A DNA stretch of 64,000 nucleotides from Tetragonia tetragonoides (GCA_038025085.1 CM076147.1:2547001-2611000), one strand, 5' to 3'. Positions 10,484-23,560 are shown, counted from the first letter of the stretch. Notes: generated from the sequence alone by a model not told the origin. Made by a program: numbers and translations.

Positions 10484-11749
10484 ATGGGGTCCGTTTCACT
10501 GAAAATTGGGGAAGGAACAGCCAGATTTAGAAGGGCAACAATGTGTTCATCAGCAGTGAATGGGTTAATGCTTTTCTCTGTACTCACCACTAATCTGATT
10601 GCTCTTTATGCCTTTACTTGGAACCCAAAAATCCAAGCTAATAACCATGAAAACCCACTTCAACAAGCTCACAAGAACATATCTTTTATCTCAGAACAAG
10701 TCTCTCTTATCATGAGAGAGATCGAATCTTCTCAAAAGAAGCTTACCCAGATGGAGAAAGAGCTACTTGGCTATGAAAGTATTGATCTTTCAACACCCAA
10801 TGTAGCAAATGAGCTCAAAATTTTCTTACAAAGACATTTACTGCCTTTGGGTAAAGATTCAAAAACTGGGATCACTGAGATGGTGGCTTCTGTGGGTCAT
10901 TCTTGCTCAAAATCTATGGATATGCTGTCACAATACATGAATTACAAGGTAAATGGACAGTGCCCAGATGATTGGACCATTGCCCAGAAGCTGATTTTGA
11001 GGGGATGTGAGCCTTTGCCCAGAAGGAGGTGTTTTGCAAAGACTATAGCTAAGGTAGGCAGTCTATACTCTTTTCCTGCTTCACTTTGGAAAAGTATTAA
11101 TGATAAGATTGTTAGTTGGAATAGCTTTGCTTGCAAGAATTTCACTTGTTTAAATAGTAAGAAATTGAATAGGGATTGTGATGGTTGTTTTGATTTGGTT
11201 AATGGGTATGAGAATCAGAAGTTTATTAAGGCTAGGAGCAAGAATGATTTCTTAATTGATGATGTTTTGGCAATGGGAGGTGGAGGTATTAGGATTGGGT
11301 TTGATATTGCTGGTGGGTCTGGAACTTTTGCTGCTAGGATGGCAGAAAAGAATGTGACTGTGGTTACACAAACCTTGAATTTCGACGCCCCGTATAATGA
11401 GTTCATTGCTGCAAGGGGATTGTTCCCATTGTTTATGAGCTTGGATCATAGGTTCCCCTTTTATGACAATGTGTTTGATTTGGTTCATGCTGGGAGTGCA
11501 TTGGATATTGGAGGGAAGCCTGAGAAACTTGAGTTCTTGATGTTTGATATTGATCGAGTTTTGAAAGCTGGGGGTTTGTTCTGGTTGGACAACTTCTATT
11601 GTGCTACTGATGAGAAGAAAAGGGATCTAACGCGGTTAATTGAGAGATTCGGATATAAGAAGCTGAAATGGGTTGTAGGAGAGAAAGTAATCTCAGGACA
11701 ATCTGAGTTTTACTTATCAGCTGTTCTACAGAAGCCTGTGAGAGTATAA
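10484..11749 (+). CDS. Membrane-anchored SAM-dependent methyltransferase-like protein, 421 residues
   Basis: This is an intronless reading frame. The start at 10484 (AAAAATGGGG context) is preferred over an in-frame TTG codon 27 codons upstream, because that extra part is low-complexity CT leader. The order of parts is a short basic N-terminus, a single hydrophobic segment at about residues 25-44, a likely coiled coil at about 66-97 (SEQVSLIMREIESSQKK), a Cys-containing middle (CPDDW, CEPLPRRRC, CDGCFDL) and a methyltransferase fold from about 265. The SAM-binding motif I is visible as GFDIAGGSGTFAARM near 271-285, followed by FDLVHAGSALD and LKAGGLFWLDNF. The layout suggests a type II Golgi or endomembrane protein, possibly acting on cell-wall polymers, but substrate and location are inference. 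It resembles the plant family annotated as SAM-dependent methyltransferase superfamily (At3g05390, At3g27230 type). AATAAA at 11872-11877 could serve polyadenylation. Confidence 0.85.
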   Translation: MGSVSLKIGEGTARFRRATMCSSAVNGLMLFSVLTTNLIALYAFTWNPKIQANNHENPLQQAHKNISFISEQVSLIMREIESSQKKLTQMEKELLGYESIDLSTPNVANELKIFLQRHLLPLGKDSKTGITEMVASVGHSCSKSMDMLSQYMNYKVNGQCPDDWTIAQKLILRGCEPLPRRRCFAKTIAKVGSLYSFPASLWKSINDKIVSWNSFACKNFTCLNSKKLNRDCDGCFDLVNGYENQKFIKARSKNDFLIDDVLAMGGGGIRIGFDIAGGSGTFAARMAEKNVTVVTQTLNFDAPYNEFIAARGLFPLFMSLDHRFPFYDNVFDLVHAGSALDIGGKPEKLEFLMFDIDRVLKAGGLFWLDNFYCATDEKKRDLTRLIERFGYKKLKWVVGEKVISGQSEFYLSAVLQKPVRV

Positions 11750-12861
11750 TTTCCACTATGGACTTAGTGATCACTGATAGAAGTAAGCACAACATACTTT
11801 TCAGGTTGGTTCACACGAAATTTTGTGCCAACATGTGTTATAATTTCCTCAATTATTGATTTTAAATGTCTAATAAAATGAGAAAGGAAGAAAATCAATT
11901 ACTGCTTTTCCCAGTTTGAAACTGTTATAGAAGAAGATAGAGGTTATTTATCATGCACTTAATTAGGAATATTTTTCCTTCCTTCTGTATCTCTTGTTTA
12001 AATGTTCATGGTTTCAGAATATAGTGAAGTTTCGGTCTGTGTATGTGTTATTTACTGTACTACTGACTTAATGAATGTTGCATGTAGAAACATTTAGAGC
12101 TATCCACTGGAAATGCTCTTGCTAGCACATGTATAAATTATTTAGATACCTTAGAAGCTTGGTTCCATTTGGACCCTTCTTCCGTGCATTAAGGTAAAGG
12201 TTAGGGTTCTATGTGAGTATGTTCTTGGAAGCTTCTTAAGACTGTTTGTTTTATAGAGTGGAAACAGAATTCAGTAAACAAACTATGTGAGCGAATCATC
12301 TAACAATGATGAATGCGAAATGCAAGGGTCCGAAAGGTGTAGATCGTATTGCTTCCTACTGCTCCAGAAACCGGATTTTTGTGTGTGTGTTGGGGGGGGG
12401 GGGGGAGCCTGGTAAATGAAGCAATATAATTGTATAACTGTTACACTGTTATACTCTTGACAGCAGCATAGCCTGCTATGTATTCCCTCTGCAGATTGAT
12501 TGGTCAAGCGTAAATGTATCAAGTTTGAATGATTTCTTTCTAGCTGAAATATAGAGGATCCAATACCTTAGGTTCAGTACTCTGAGGCCTTTTGGCTTCG
12601 TGCAGGATGAGTATCAGGATTTCTCTCCTAGCAGCATCTTACCTTTATAGAGAATTAGGATCTTATTTCTGTGAGGCACCTAGCCACAGAAGTGGTTGGA
12701 CCTGGGAAGCAATACAATACACGTGAAGATTGAAATCATGAAACAGCCGCCTATGAGGAGAGATGCACCTCAGCACCTCAAACAGTTCAAGACCCCCTAA
12801 TATGTTTCTCCCTATTTGGCCTTCTCCTGGGATGAGCATTGAAAGAATGTGAGGAACAATA
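11750..12861. other. 3' flank of the methyltransferase-like gene
   Basis: The region holds the probable 3' UTR, a short GT run followed by 14 G (12392-12405), and no recognisable gene. Confidence 0.5.
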
Positions 12862-13099
12862 AATAATAAGACTTTCCCATGTAACTAAGGAGGTGTGGTT
12901 GAGTGGTAGGGACTCATTCATCCTTAACCAAGGTCGAGGGTTCGAATCTCGTCTTGGGCATGGAGCAGCTTTAAAATCCTTGGCCAGTTGTCCCACCCTT
13001 TGAGGTGCCTACAAGCCAGCGCGGGGAAATATTCACTGTGGTCGACGGTGGATACCCTTGGTTGTGAACCAAAAAAAATAATAAAACTTTCCCATGTAA
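12862..13099 (+). mobile_element. tRNA-derived SINE with 23-bp target duplication
   Basis: The body (about 12885-13076) begins with a tRNA-like head. An A-box-like TGGTTGAGTGGTAGG (12897-12911) and a B-box GGTTCGAATC (12939-12948) have spacing typical of an RNA polymerase III internal promoter. A tRNA-unrelated part follows and ends CTTGGTTGTGAACC plus an A run. The 23-bp flanks 12862-12884 and 13077-13099 are direct repeats that differ at one base (AATAATAARACTTTCCCATGTAA). The tRNA-like part does not fold as a complete tRNA, so this is a retroposed SINE and not a tRNA gene. A truncated relative lies at 5944-6013. Confidence 0.88.
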
Positions 13100-15083
13100 T
13101 GAGCAACCAACAGCTCACATCCCCATGAAAAACGCCTGTGATTTGTGAATCTTCACACAAAGTACTGCAGTCATTTCTCAGTTTTCCAAGCCATGATTCT
13201 TATTGATTCAGAGCCTAGAAGATCCTTCAATCAATTGTAGCCCCTTCATTGATGCCCCTTCTTTCTTTAGCCGACCTGATTACATCTCCTCTTGTTCTGA
13301 CTTTTGCTGAAATGCTTGTTTTGACTTTTGAATTATACAGCAGTATCAAAATAAAGCCCCATTAGCCTCATATCAGATCTGACAGAGTTCCATAACCGAG
13401 TCTGTTCCTGTTGTACTCTTTCTTTCTCTAGACCATAGGCTATCTCCTTTGCCTCCCTGATGGTATGCTAGCAAAATCTTGTGATTGCCGTGGTGTAAAT
13501 TGGTATTACACACATATATCAAGTGGGAGTGTTCTATTCTGTTTTGTTCTTTAAAGTGAAAGTAGGATTTAAAATTTTCTAAGATGAACCAAGTGGTGCA
13601 TTTCTCCATGAACAAGAACAGAATAACAGATGAACGTGGTGATCAACATGATACCTACAGTCGAGTATGTCTACAGAGAAACTGAAACCCTGATCAGCTG
13701 CACAATCTCCCATGTTTGCAGTTCTTAGCAAAGAGTGGGTCTTGTGTGTGTGTGTGTGTGTGTACTCCAGATTTTTTGGCTGTCTGACTCTCATGCATGC
13801 GAGATACCTTCTATTATCTGCCCTTCTATACTTCTGACTTCTGAGTTTACTTAAAGCTTCATTATGTCGTAAGCTGCGTTTCAGTCATCACTCATCAGAC
13901 ATGACAGATTTGATCTTCTTTGTGTTCACAAGGCCTTCCAGTTACATTAGCTCCGAACTGCTCGTGCTACTAGCCTACTACCAAACCATTTGTTAAGGAT
14001 TTGGGTAGGACGGCATGGGGCCAAAGCTCTAATGATTGGACCTATAGTTGTATACCCACCAAGTGTGGGACAATGTAATAATATGAATGAAGCATGCTGT
14101 CTAAGTGGCAACAGATACGATTTGTGTTAGTGCAGATCTGAGATCATGTCCCTCAAAATCCAAGAAAAGAAATGGGAGAATGGGGACTGAAGTTATGGGT
14201 CAGCCTTTTTAAGTCCACTAAAAGGTACTAATTTGAAGTCCACTAAAAAGGTACTTATCAATGTAAGTTAATAGCCCACCAATAGTTACTGCTTCTCCAA
14301 ATTACATAGTCTGAAGTACAAATGCAAGGTTTTATTAGCCCTACTTGCAGTTCTTATATACGACATCAGCTCTTTAGTAAATAGACTCGATCCCAGTGGA
14401 TGCGTCAGTGCGCTACCCCAAGCTCACTCTTATTAATTAGTAGTCAGATGGAAAAGCACTCTAATATTATTTGATCAGGAAGACAAGTAGACAACCTCAT
14501 ACGCCACCCGAACTCTGATCAACTTTAACTAATCGATTAAATCGAATACATACGAAAGCACCCTAATTTAGGGACAATAACGTGTGTCACATGAGGAAGG
14601 TCTTTCTGGGGATCATTGGCGGACTTTTCTTGCACCTATAAACATTATCAAACACATAGCAGTAGGAATAATAAAAAGGCATATGCTCAGAATTTTTTTC
14701 AAAATGCTTTCTTTTGAACAGGTTTAGATCAAACAGGTCACGCCTGAGCTTCTCTTGACTAAGACCAAATCACATAATATTACATTCATACATTACCATA
14801 CATTACCATACATTACATCCCTCTCTAAACCTACAAGTCACAACAGGGTCAGTCAGCTGTCAGCAAAACAAAACCCTATTAAAATCTAACATCAACCTAC
14901 CTAAACCTCCTTGCACATTCTCTCAAATGTACAGTCACATGCACGCTAAGCAGCAGCAGGAATTGATCAGTCAATTGAGGCTACTCATCCTTTACGCGGA
15001 ACAGCTTTCCGTACCTTTTATGGCACGCACAGCATTGGTTCTGGGCTGGGTGGTCATGTGACGATGCCATGCCAGTCTCAGGT
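13100..15083. other. Intergenic region between the SINE and the 3' end of ARF5
   Basis: No gene recognised. It holds a GT microsatellite (13741-13762), a short tandem of TACATTACCA (about 14787-14815), a repeated AAGTCCACTAAAA block near 14212-14252, and probably the ARF5 3' UTR just left of 15084. Confidence 0.5.
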
Positions 15084-18000
15084 CTAAGCAGCTTTGTTCA
15101 TCCCCGGAATAGCATTACTATTGAGAAGTTGCATTCCTTCTTCACTCATCTGTTGAACTTCTGAAGGTGATAAGATTCGTATGCATCGAACACAGCTGAC
15201 AAACTCCCTGCATCAGTAATTAGGATGCCACCAGCATCATTAGTGGATTGCTGTTTGACCCTTTTCTAATAAAATTTACATGTTATTGTACTACATAGTA
15301 AAAAGTGCACACATTACATGTTATGTTACTACATTGCACAAGAGCACACACTACAGATATGGGTTTAAGCATCTGCTCCAATCTCCACCATTCCATTGAA
15401 ATTGTGCTTCTTCTTTTTTCTTAATGTCTTCAGGGACCAACTTTAAACCATCAATTTCTTGTAAGTTGTAACATATACTCTAATTGGGTAGTAAACATGC
15501 AAGATAATAATATTCTGTAAATTACTATAAATCAATTTATTCTATTGATTTATCATCCCCCACCTCTCAAGAGAACTAAATAGATCAGAACATAGGGTTT
15601 ATTAAACTTCATGGACATCTTAACAGAAGAGAGGGTTCATTAAACTTAAAAGAGTGAAAGGTTAGTAATACTTACTCCCAAGGGTCATCTCCAACCAGCA
15701 AAACATCATTCTCGAAGTCGACATAAACTAACTTCCACCCTGACCCTCTTGGATCACTGAGTAGACCATTTAGTCCAAACATGCGTTCAATAGCCAAACG
15801 AAGTTCATCATAGTTCTTGAAGCTAGTCACATCGATGGATCGCCCCACCGATCCTGCCTTCTGAACCTGTGTCAGAAATGAACGTCAAATGAATATGTGT
15901 CAACAGAGCGAGAGAAACATGCATAAGCCTTCACTACTTAAATATTTATCTATCTAGGACCATTGCAAAAACTATATGTACTTGATGTCACAGGCAACCT
16001 GTGTGATGTTATCTTGTGACTTCTGTCAACAAATGCCTCCTCAAATCTAGTGATCTAGGGAAAGATTTTGTGAATTCATGTCGTTTTTTAGAAAGGTTAC
16101 CACAGTCTTTTACACATTCACATTCACATTATGAAGAAAGTACGAGGGAACAAGGCACTAAAAGAGAATGGACTACCAAATGCATCCTTTTCAGTTGAAC
16201 CACCTATAACAGTAGCTACAAGGATGGCAACAAGGAAACTTTGGTCTTAGGTAATGAGCTCCTATATCTTGTAAATGATGGGGAGCCATTTCTCTCCCAC
16301 TTATTTTATCCCCAGGGAACCAAAAAAACTGAAAAATCTGACAAAACTAGTATCTAACACCACGGTGTCATTTAGTGTCTTTTCCCTACCATATAATTCG
16401 AACCAAAGTTATGATCAAACTTGCCAAATACCAAAGCCTCAAAATACAAACCTTAGCCTACAGTAGGTGTAGAGCATACCTTTGTATATGTACGCATTGG
16501 AGGGGCTACTACTTGTTGCCATGAGTTGTTTTGCAAAAGATTGCTCTCATCAAATTCTACATTGCTTGATGATGTACCTCCTGAATTGTCAGGAAATTCT
16601 TGCAAGAAAGCCTGAGAATCAGCAAGGCTTGCAGAGGTAATTTGAGACTGAAGATCTTGGCTCGAGCTGAAATTACCCACTAAGCAATCCGAATACTGCA
16701 AACTTGCCTCTTTTGATGAAGATAAGTTATTCAAAACAGCATTCGAGACAGATGCATCAACGATTCCACCTCCACCATTAACTACATCTAAGTCAATGCA
16801 GCTATAGATCCCGCTTTGGTTATTAGTCTCATCTGATAGCTGGGAGTACGAACCAAATTGATCTGCTTGCGTTGAATACCTCATACTGTTTAGATTCTGA
16901 TTCTGATCCCATAATTCTTGACCCATTGAAGACAAGGAAGGATCAATGACTTCTGAAAAAGCTGTTGAAAGCTCTTGCTTTCCAAACATAGAAAATGGAC
17001 CACATGACTGAGGCCCCCCAGCAAGCGACTGCAAGGCAGACGAGTTTGGTAACCAATCAGGACCATCTATGTACGGCAATAAACCATTCAAACTGGACAA
17101 ATCTGACTGAGGTGTATCAATCATTTGAGGCTGAAATGTGGATGATTCTGGCGGCGGTTGCATCAGTGTTTGATCGCTATGCTTGCTAACGACGTGATGT
17201 TGTGTCACAGGATTCGAAGAATTGCTAGTCACTTTCTCGTCACTATAATGTCCATTAGAAGTAAGCTGGCTTTGCTGGCTGGGTTCAATCAATGTTTCTG
17301 ATTTAGTTGGTTCAGAACTCATTATTTGTTGGCTGGTAATCTTGGTAATTTGTTCTTCCCCTGATAGATTTCCCTGCTCAGGTTGGTTGAGGGATTGCTG
17401 AGGATAATTGTGACGAGAACAATTCTGTGAAGAAACAAACTGAGGTTTTTGCATCATTGCAGCTTGAATTTTTGCCTTTGCTTCTTCCAGTGTAGGACCT
17501 GCAGAACATGGCGCTACCATGGAAGGATAATTAATACTTTCTGGTCGCATTAGCACGTTCATCAACTGTTCTGAAGAAAGGTTGGGAATAGATGCATATG
17601 GGAAATTTCCAGTTCCCGTATCTGGGAACTGAATGAAAGGCCTCTTTATCATATTTCCCCACTCCAGTTCTCCTCCTAAAAACAAAAATCAGCAATATTA
17701 TCAACAGGTGTGATATTTTTGGAGCGATTCTAAATTGCACAATAACCAAAACTCACCATAGAAACCTGGATGGAATGGCCGTTTGAAGCCTGAGGTTAGA
17801 GAAGGAAATAGAAAAAGACTTTCGGGAGTTTTTATTTCCCACGCGCTCACTCTATTCTGTTTATCACCACAACCAGGTTCATCCCACTCAACCTGTTGTC
17901 GGAAATAAAGATTAGGCTTCAAACATGGAATAATCTAAACATGCTTCAGTACAGAAATTAACATACCTGCAAATTACGCCACTTAGAACCCGGCCACCTC

Positions 18001-21000
18001 ATTGGATCCAAGTCGCTCATACCAACTATTGTACCCATATATCTGCAGAAATAAACACCACTGAATACATGGTTCTGATCTTTTTTTTTTTTGTTGAGGG
18101 ATACATGGTTCTGGTCTTTAAGATTTGAAACAACTACTGTTTTACGACACAGAAGAAAGCAATATCAAGGTCGCTTCACTCTCCAGTGTGGCTTTCCCAA
18201 TTTCTTGGTTTTGGTAATTAGCAATAATATGAAGAGTTGGTTGTGGTCCTACCTTCTCTTACCGGACTCCTCTGTCTCAAACATCATCCCAAACCTCATG
18301 CCAGCTGAAATTTGTGTTCCGTATGTTGCTTTCCGATATTTGCTTGCAGGAATTACAAAATCGGTAGGACAAGCCCTACATACAACAAAAACACATGATT
18401 CAGAAAACAATTTGCCTCAAAATCTATCATAAGAGATATTCAAGCAAGTACAAAAACAATCAAACCATAACACATACCTCGGATTGTAGAAGACTGTGAA
18501 TGGCGTTCTATTGGCTGCAGCATGTGCCGCAGCTGCAAGAACTCCGATATGCATGCTGTCAGCAGATAGAACAGATGATGGCAAAGTTGTTTGACGATTT
18601 GCACGCCTCACACCAATCATTAGATGACCCTTCTCATCCCTTGTCATGACAATAAAACAAATGAGAGTATATACAATTTCTAATCAAAAAATACCATGTA
18701 TAATAGGGAAAAGGGCACAATATACAAATAGTGAAAATTTGACTTCATGTCAATGGAATATATTAAACAATTCATGAATTCAAAGTCCTCCCGAAACTTC
18801 TTGTTTAGCCAGAAATTGATCTTCAAATGTTTTATGTTGAAGTACACTTTTACAATGATATCATAATGTAACAAATAATGACTGCTACATTATCAATGAT
18901 TGTTGTTTTGCGCTATTGTTTGAACCCATTATATATATTTCATTACGAGTAAGGCTTCAAATTATATGCTAGAGACTCAAATAAAGGTGATGAATATGAC
19001 CTGCCTATGTGTTTACCAGACTAGTAACTAAGTAGTAAGGGAAAGAAAGAATGTGTACCAATAGGTCAGGCAACCAATATTAACAATCTCAGAAGATGAA
19101 AAGAGAGATGCTAAAAGCTACTGATATTTACAACAACCACATCTACTACTGCACATGCACTTATGTTGATACCAATAGGGTAACTTGACTATATTCGAGA
19201 CAAACTGAACCACTGAAATCTAGTTAAAAGACACTCTAAAAACACAAATAGACTATCAAGATAGGAGTATTACCTAATAAACAGAACTGCATCTCCTGCT
19301 CGAAGTCTCTTTGAGCCAATAAAAACACTCCATCCAGTTGTTAAAAGGTGTCTTTTCGGCTGCCCTACAGATGTATTTAAATAAAAAGGTTTTTGAGCAA
19401 TTTGAGATAAAAACAAAACAAGCCAACCACACGGAAAATCACTAACCACGGTAGATATGGCGGAAGGTCCATGTGTTATCATGCAAGTCTTTAACAACTA
19501 GCTCTTGAAATGGAGGTTGCATTGTATAATCCTGAAATCAGCATAATATCATGGTTATCTTCCCAATCTGCGCTTCTTGATTTCAGAAACTATATACAAC
19601 GAGACAATTTAATGAGTGAGAGTATAGCCTCACCAAAGGAGGAAACAGCTTCTCTGCTGCTCGCCGGGGAACAGAGAATCCTCCATGAGTACTCGTGTCA
19701 CTTGCAGTCAAAGTTTTGCAAAAGAACTCAGTCGGATGTTTGCTTGCCCTCAGTCCAAAATCTGGTACAGGATAAACTTCCTTTTCCTGAAATTGTAGCA
19801 GCTGAATTAAGCTTTACATTCCAGCTCTAATAAAGTAGTGTAAACCCAGATTCTCCCTCTTGCAGTAGAGATCAATCTCGAAATTTTACTTATGAGATTA
19901 TGTTTTGTAAGAGGAGGGGGGAGGGGGGATGGATACAATCTAGCTGAGCTCTTACCGTCTTGATAGGCTGAAGACTCATTTGGGCAAATATCTCATCAGT
20001 ATCCTTGTCAGCCTAACAAATAGGTAAAAGATAAGCACAGTTTGTCCAGAAACAATTTATCCAACTAGCATCATTATACATTAGCATGGGACACGAACAA
20101 TAAGAACACTTACATGTAGTGTAACATTGTGTACTTGACACATCAACTGGCACGGAAGATTCGGATAGTTGGGGATCTGAGAAGTTGCAGGACGCTTTGT
20201 GGATACTGCTACCTACAGCAGTAAAGGGAACTACTTCAGATATTGTTGTAAATGAGATCTAAAAACTCAACGGTGAAACCACAAGTCACCAAGTAATTCA
20301 TTTGCAAAAAAAAGCTCCCTTCTCAATGTACATATGCTTGATGTGCAAATCCTTGTAACAAAACATTGCAGTGTAAAGTTTACAGCAAAAGATAAAAATT
20401 CAATGGCAACTTATAAGAGGCACGCAACAGGATAAATAGTGTCACTTGGTGCAAAACTAAAAGCAAACCATAAACATCATTCATACTAGAAGAGAAAAAT
20501 ATGACATGACAAGCACACAATTGCCTAGCAAAATGCAACAATATACGATTACCAGCTTTCTTCTAGCAAGAAGCTGGAGTAAAAAAATTTATTTGAATGC
20601 GTGAAGAGTATGAGCATCATAAGCTCTCTTCAGATAATCCCTGATCAATTGACATAAACTCACATGTATCTAACAAAGCCCTACTTGAAGCAGGAGGGGA
20701 AGGTCAGTTCTGCCTTGGCTAAGCTCTTAGGAATGGTATGTCACCTTTTTTTTTTGGGGGGGGGGGGGGTCATCGGAATGGTATGTCACTTGAAGAAGCT
20801 AATAGTTTTCAGATAACAGCATTGTAGTATAACAGCAAATAACCAAGTATAGATGTGAAAGCAGGTATTCGAGATCAGCTATGTTAATGAAAACCCTACA
20901 AATTAAAACATTTAGCGAATGTACAAAGGAACAAAGTTAATTGCATCATAACCACGAATGTAGGCAATGAGATAACTTGGAACCATCCACCTTTCCTACT

Positions 21001-22240
21001 AACATAAACACATCTAAAATACCTAATATCTGTAAATTATCACCTATATTACTCGTTGCTACTAACAAATGTAGAGAATATGCCCAAATTTCTCACAATT
21101 CTTAGACTTCCACCTTAATGATTATTTTCTCCCCAACATTTTGTGTCGAAATGAGAAGAGGATATTTCTAAAAATTGGTACTTTAAGGTGGCTTGAAATT
21201 TTGAAAGAATTCAAGGTCTAACCAGATCAGCTTCTGTACAATCAGAGGGATAAGGTTGCTTACATCCAAGATCAACCCCCTACTATACTCTAGGTGGGAG
21301 GCTAATGAAAGGCATCGAGATCATAGGGATGTAAGCAACTAGAATTTCCTTTTTAGAGTAAAAATAGTAAATGCAAGTCACCAATAATCTAGGACTGCCT
21401 ATACACAAACCCACCTCACCCAAATAAAGAAATAAAAACAAAAAACTTTCTAAATCTCTTGGATAGGTCAAAGTTCAAAACACAAACATAGCTAAACTCT
21501 TATTCATAAAATCTTAGGTTCACTGTCAAGATTTGGAAGATGCTCATCATATTAATGATAAATCCTAGTTTTCTTACAGCCATAACTTTATTAGTTTATT
21601 ACCTATACCTCTGAGAATCTACTCAATGTGGAAACAATGAGGTATACACAAAGGAAAAGCAAAATTGGCTAAAAATCATTGGATCACAAAAAAAAAAAAT
21701 TTAACAAATTTAAAAAAATTAAAAAATTAAAAAATATAAAAAACAAAGAAAAATAATAAATCAGATATCATTCAAACCTGCTCAATATGCCCTTGTGGGA
21801 AGTAATAAACAAGGCTTCCTACTTGAGGCAAGGAAACAAGAGGACCAGCACAGGCATGCCACAATTCAGAGTTTAAAGGCTTCCTGGCTCCTGCAAAACA
21901 AAAACATACCCATCAAAGAAAGGTTTTTAAAAAACAAAACAAACAAACCCATCAAAAAAAGGTTTTAAGAACACAAAACAAAACAAACAAACAAACAAAA
22001 ATTCTTTAGAAACAACCAATTATATAAAGGCAGCAACTTTGACCATCTACAACAAGTATTAAAGATGGCACCTTTCATAGAACAATTAAAATGGGCAATT
22101 CTCATAACTTTACATGGAAAATAAAATCAGAAGAACTAACCAGATTGGTCCTGCATTTCTTTCAATAGCTTCATCTCTTCAAGCAAATTTGTTGGTGCCC
22201 CTCCTGTTTTCATCTTCTCTTCTACACAAACAGAACCCAT
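15084..22240 (-). CDS. ARF5: Auxin response factor of the ARF5/MONOPTEROS type, 14 exons, complete
   Basis: Exons from the start codon are 22240-22141, 21890-21778, 20212-20114, 20012-19956, 19786-19634, 19531-19447, 19364-19274, 18639-18478, 18375-18253, 18042-17967, 17892-17757, 17675-16480, 15866-15676 and 15207-15084. All introns are GT-AG and all phases agree. The exons total 2706 bases, or 901 residues, close to Arabidopsis ARF5. Domains: B3 DNA-binding at about 144-246 ([20 protein letters not shown], with [18 protein letters not shown] near 198-215), the ARF ancillary domain to about 360 (ending in [15 protein letters not shown]), a Gln/Ser-rich activator middle at about 398-795, and a C-terminal PB1 domain at about 800-880 with both the basic face ([16 protein letters not shown]) and the acidic motif ([17 protein letters not shown]). 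Residues [14 protein letters not shown] and [17 protein letters not shown] mark the ARF5 subgroup. It acts in the nucleus on auxin response elements and is held back by Aux/IAA proteins through PB1. Confidence 0.95.
18065..18119 (-). mobile_element. Ultra-short poly(A)-tail insertion with 19-bp target duplication
   Basis: ATACATGGTTCTGRTCTTT occurs at 18065-18083 and 18101-18119 (one mismatch). Between them lie only TTTTTTTTT and GTTGAGGG. On the minus strand this is CCCTCAAC followed by an A run, like the last bases of a LINE or SINE. It lies in an ARF5 intron. Confidence 0.6.
20730..20789 (-). mobile_element. Ultra-short poly(A)/poly(C) insertion with 15-bp target duplication
   Basis: GGAATGGTATGTCAC occurs identically at 20730-20744 and 20775-20789. 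The 30 bp between are C, ten T, fourteen G and TCATC. On the minus strand this reads GATGA, a C run, then an A run, as if only the tail of a retroposon had been copied in. It lies in the large intron 2 of ARF5 (20213-21777). Confidence 0.6.
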
Positions 22241-22956
22241 TTTCTCTCTCTTCTTTCTCTTTCTCTCTCACCCCCCTCCCCCTACTTCAGTCACAGTAAC
22301 AGCAAAAAAACTGTAACTGTAACACACATATTACACCACAACTCAAACAACAAAAGAATGCCCAGAAAAACCCATTTTTTCCCTGCGAAAATAAATGACA
22401 AAAACTGACTAAACTGAGGTACCCATTTCCCCAAAATTTCTGATAACTTTTTTCAAAACATTGATCAGAAAGAATGAGACTTTGCTTTCATGAAAAATTC
22501 CCTGAACAACAAATCTAGTGATTAACTCAGACCCAGAGCACAAAACAGAGAGAAATAAAGAACAAGAGGAACTGAAGCAAAACAAAGCAGGGTAGAGAAA
22601 TAGAAAGAAACTAAAGAGCTAAAAAATCCAAAATCAAGGAACAAAACCTGCAAAAAGGTCGCTGGAAAAATCTTGGTGGGCCTATTTCATCTCATCTCAT
22701 AACAATACTCCACTCCATTTTAGGAGAGAGAAAATGAAAGGAGATTGAAATTGAAGAGAAGAAGAAGAACAAAGAACAAGAGGGGCCCTAGTGTGCCAGT
22801 TTTCATCAATCAAAGCACGCGTATCAAAGCGTGACTAAACTCATTTTCTCTCTCTTCTTTTTTTTTGGGTTTTCAATGATCAAAAAGTGGGTGTTTTTAT
22901 CTTAAAGCTCAACCCTTTTTTTTTAAGTCCCCCAAAAGAAATCGACCTTTCAATGG

Positions 22957-22962
22957 TGTCTC
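22957..22962 (+). promoter_or_regulatory. TGTCTC auxin response element candidate
   Basis: A single TGTCTC lies about 720 bp upstream of the ARF5 start codon. ARF proteins bind this motif, and ARF5 is reported to act on its own promoter. One hexamer can arise by chance, so a role here is only a possibility. Confidence 0.3.
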
Positions 22963-23516
22963 TTTTTTCTCTGAGAAAATTGCCCACAAAACAAAACAAA
23001 ACAAAAACAACAAAAGGGGGGAAATGAAAAAGATTCGATCTTTCTCTTTGTTTTTCTTATTAGATTAGATTGAGTAAAAGGATAAGTAAAATGAATGAGG
23101 GTTTAATTGTTTCAAGGAGCAAGCTATACTTTCTGAAAATGGTGATTTCGTTGCAGCCTTAAACAGTAAGCAAGGAGAGAGAGAGGAGAGAGAGAAAACA
23201 GAGCAGAGAAGAGATGAGCTAAGATCACACGAAATAGCTCAGCTAACTAGGGGAAAAATATGTACTTTTGAATTTATTAATGTTTTAAACGAGAAATGAG
23301 ATTTGTCTTGGGTACTACAGTATATACTAAAAATAATGCACGAATTAATTTTAATAAAAGGAAAAAAAAAAAAAGGAGAATTAATTTTGAAGTGGGTATG
23401 GTATGTGGGAAAAGGAATGTCAAGGCTACAGTACCTAAAAGGGTGGCGTATTTTAGCACGTGGATTCCGAGGAATTATAGTTCTTGCCTAAAGTTTTCAT
23501 TTTTAAGACAGAGGTA

Positions 23517-23560
23517 AAAAATAAAAATAAAAATAAAAATAAAAATAAAAATAAAATAAA
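23517..23560. repeat. (AAATA)n microsatellite
   Basis: Eight or so AAATA units in tandem lie immediately left of the Helitron array. Confidence 0.85.

Noticed and set aside
12885..12960. A tRNA gene
   Set aside because: A and B boxes are present but the sequence does not give a full tRNA cloverleaf, and it continues into a SINE body with A tail and target duplication.
16995..17189. Plus-strand open frames across the ARF5 exons
   Set aside because: They are antisense shadows of the long ARF5 middle exon.
22211..22240. The ATG at 22240 as an upstream ORF before an ARF5 start at 22213
   Set aside because: On careful reading the two ATGs are in the same frame without a stop between, so the upstream one is taken as the start ([12 protein letters not shown]).
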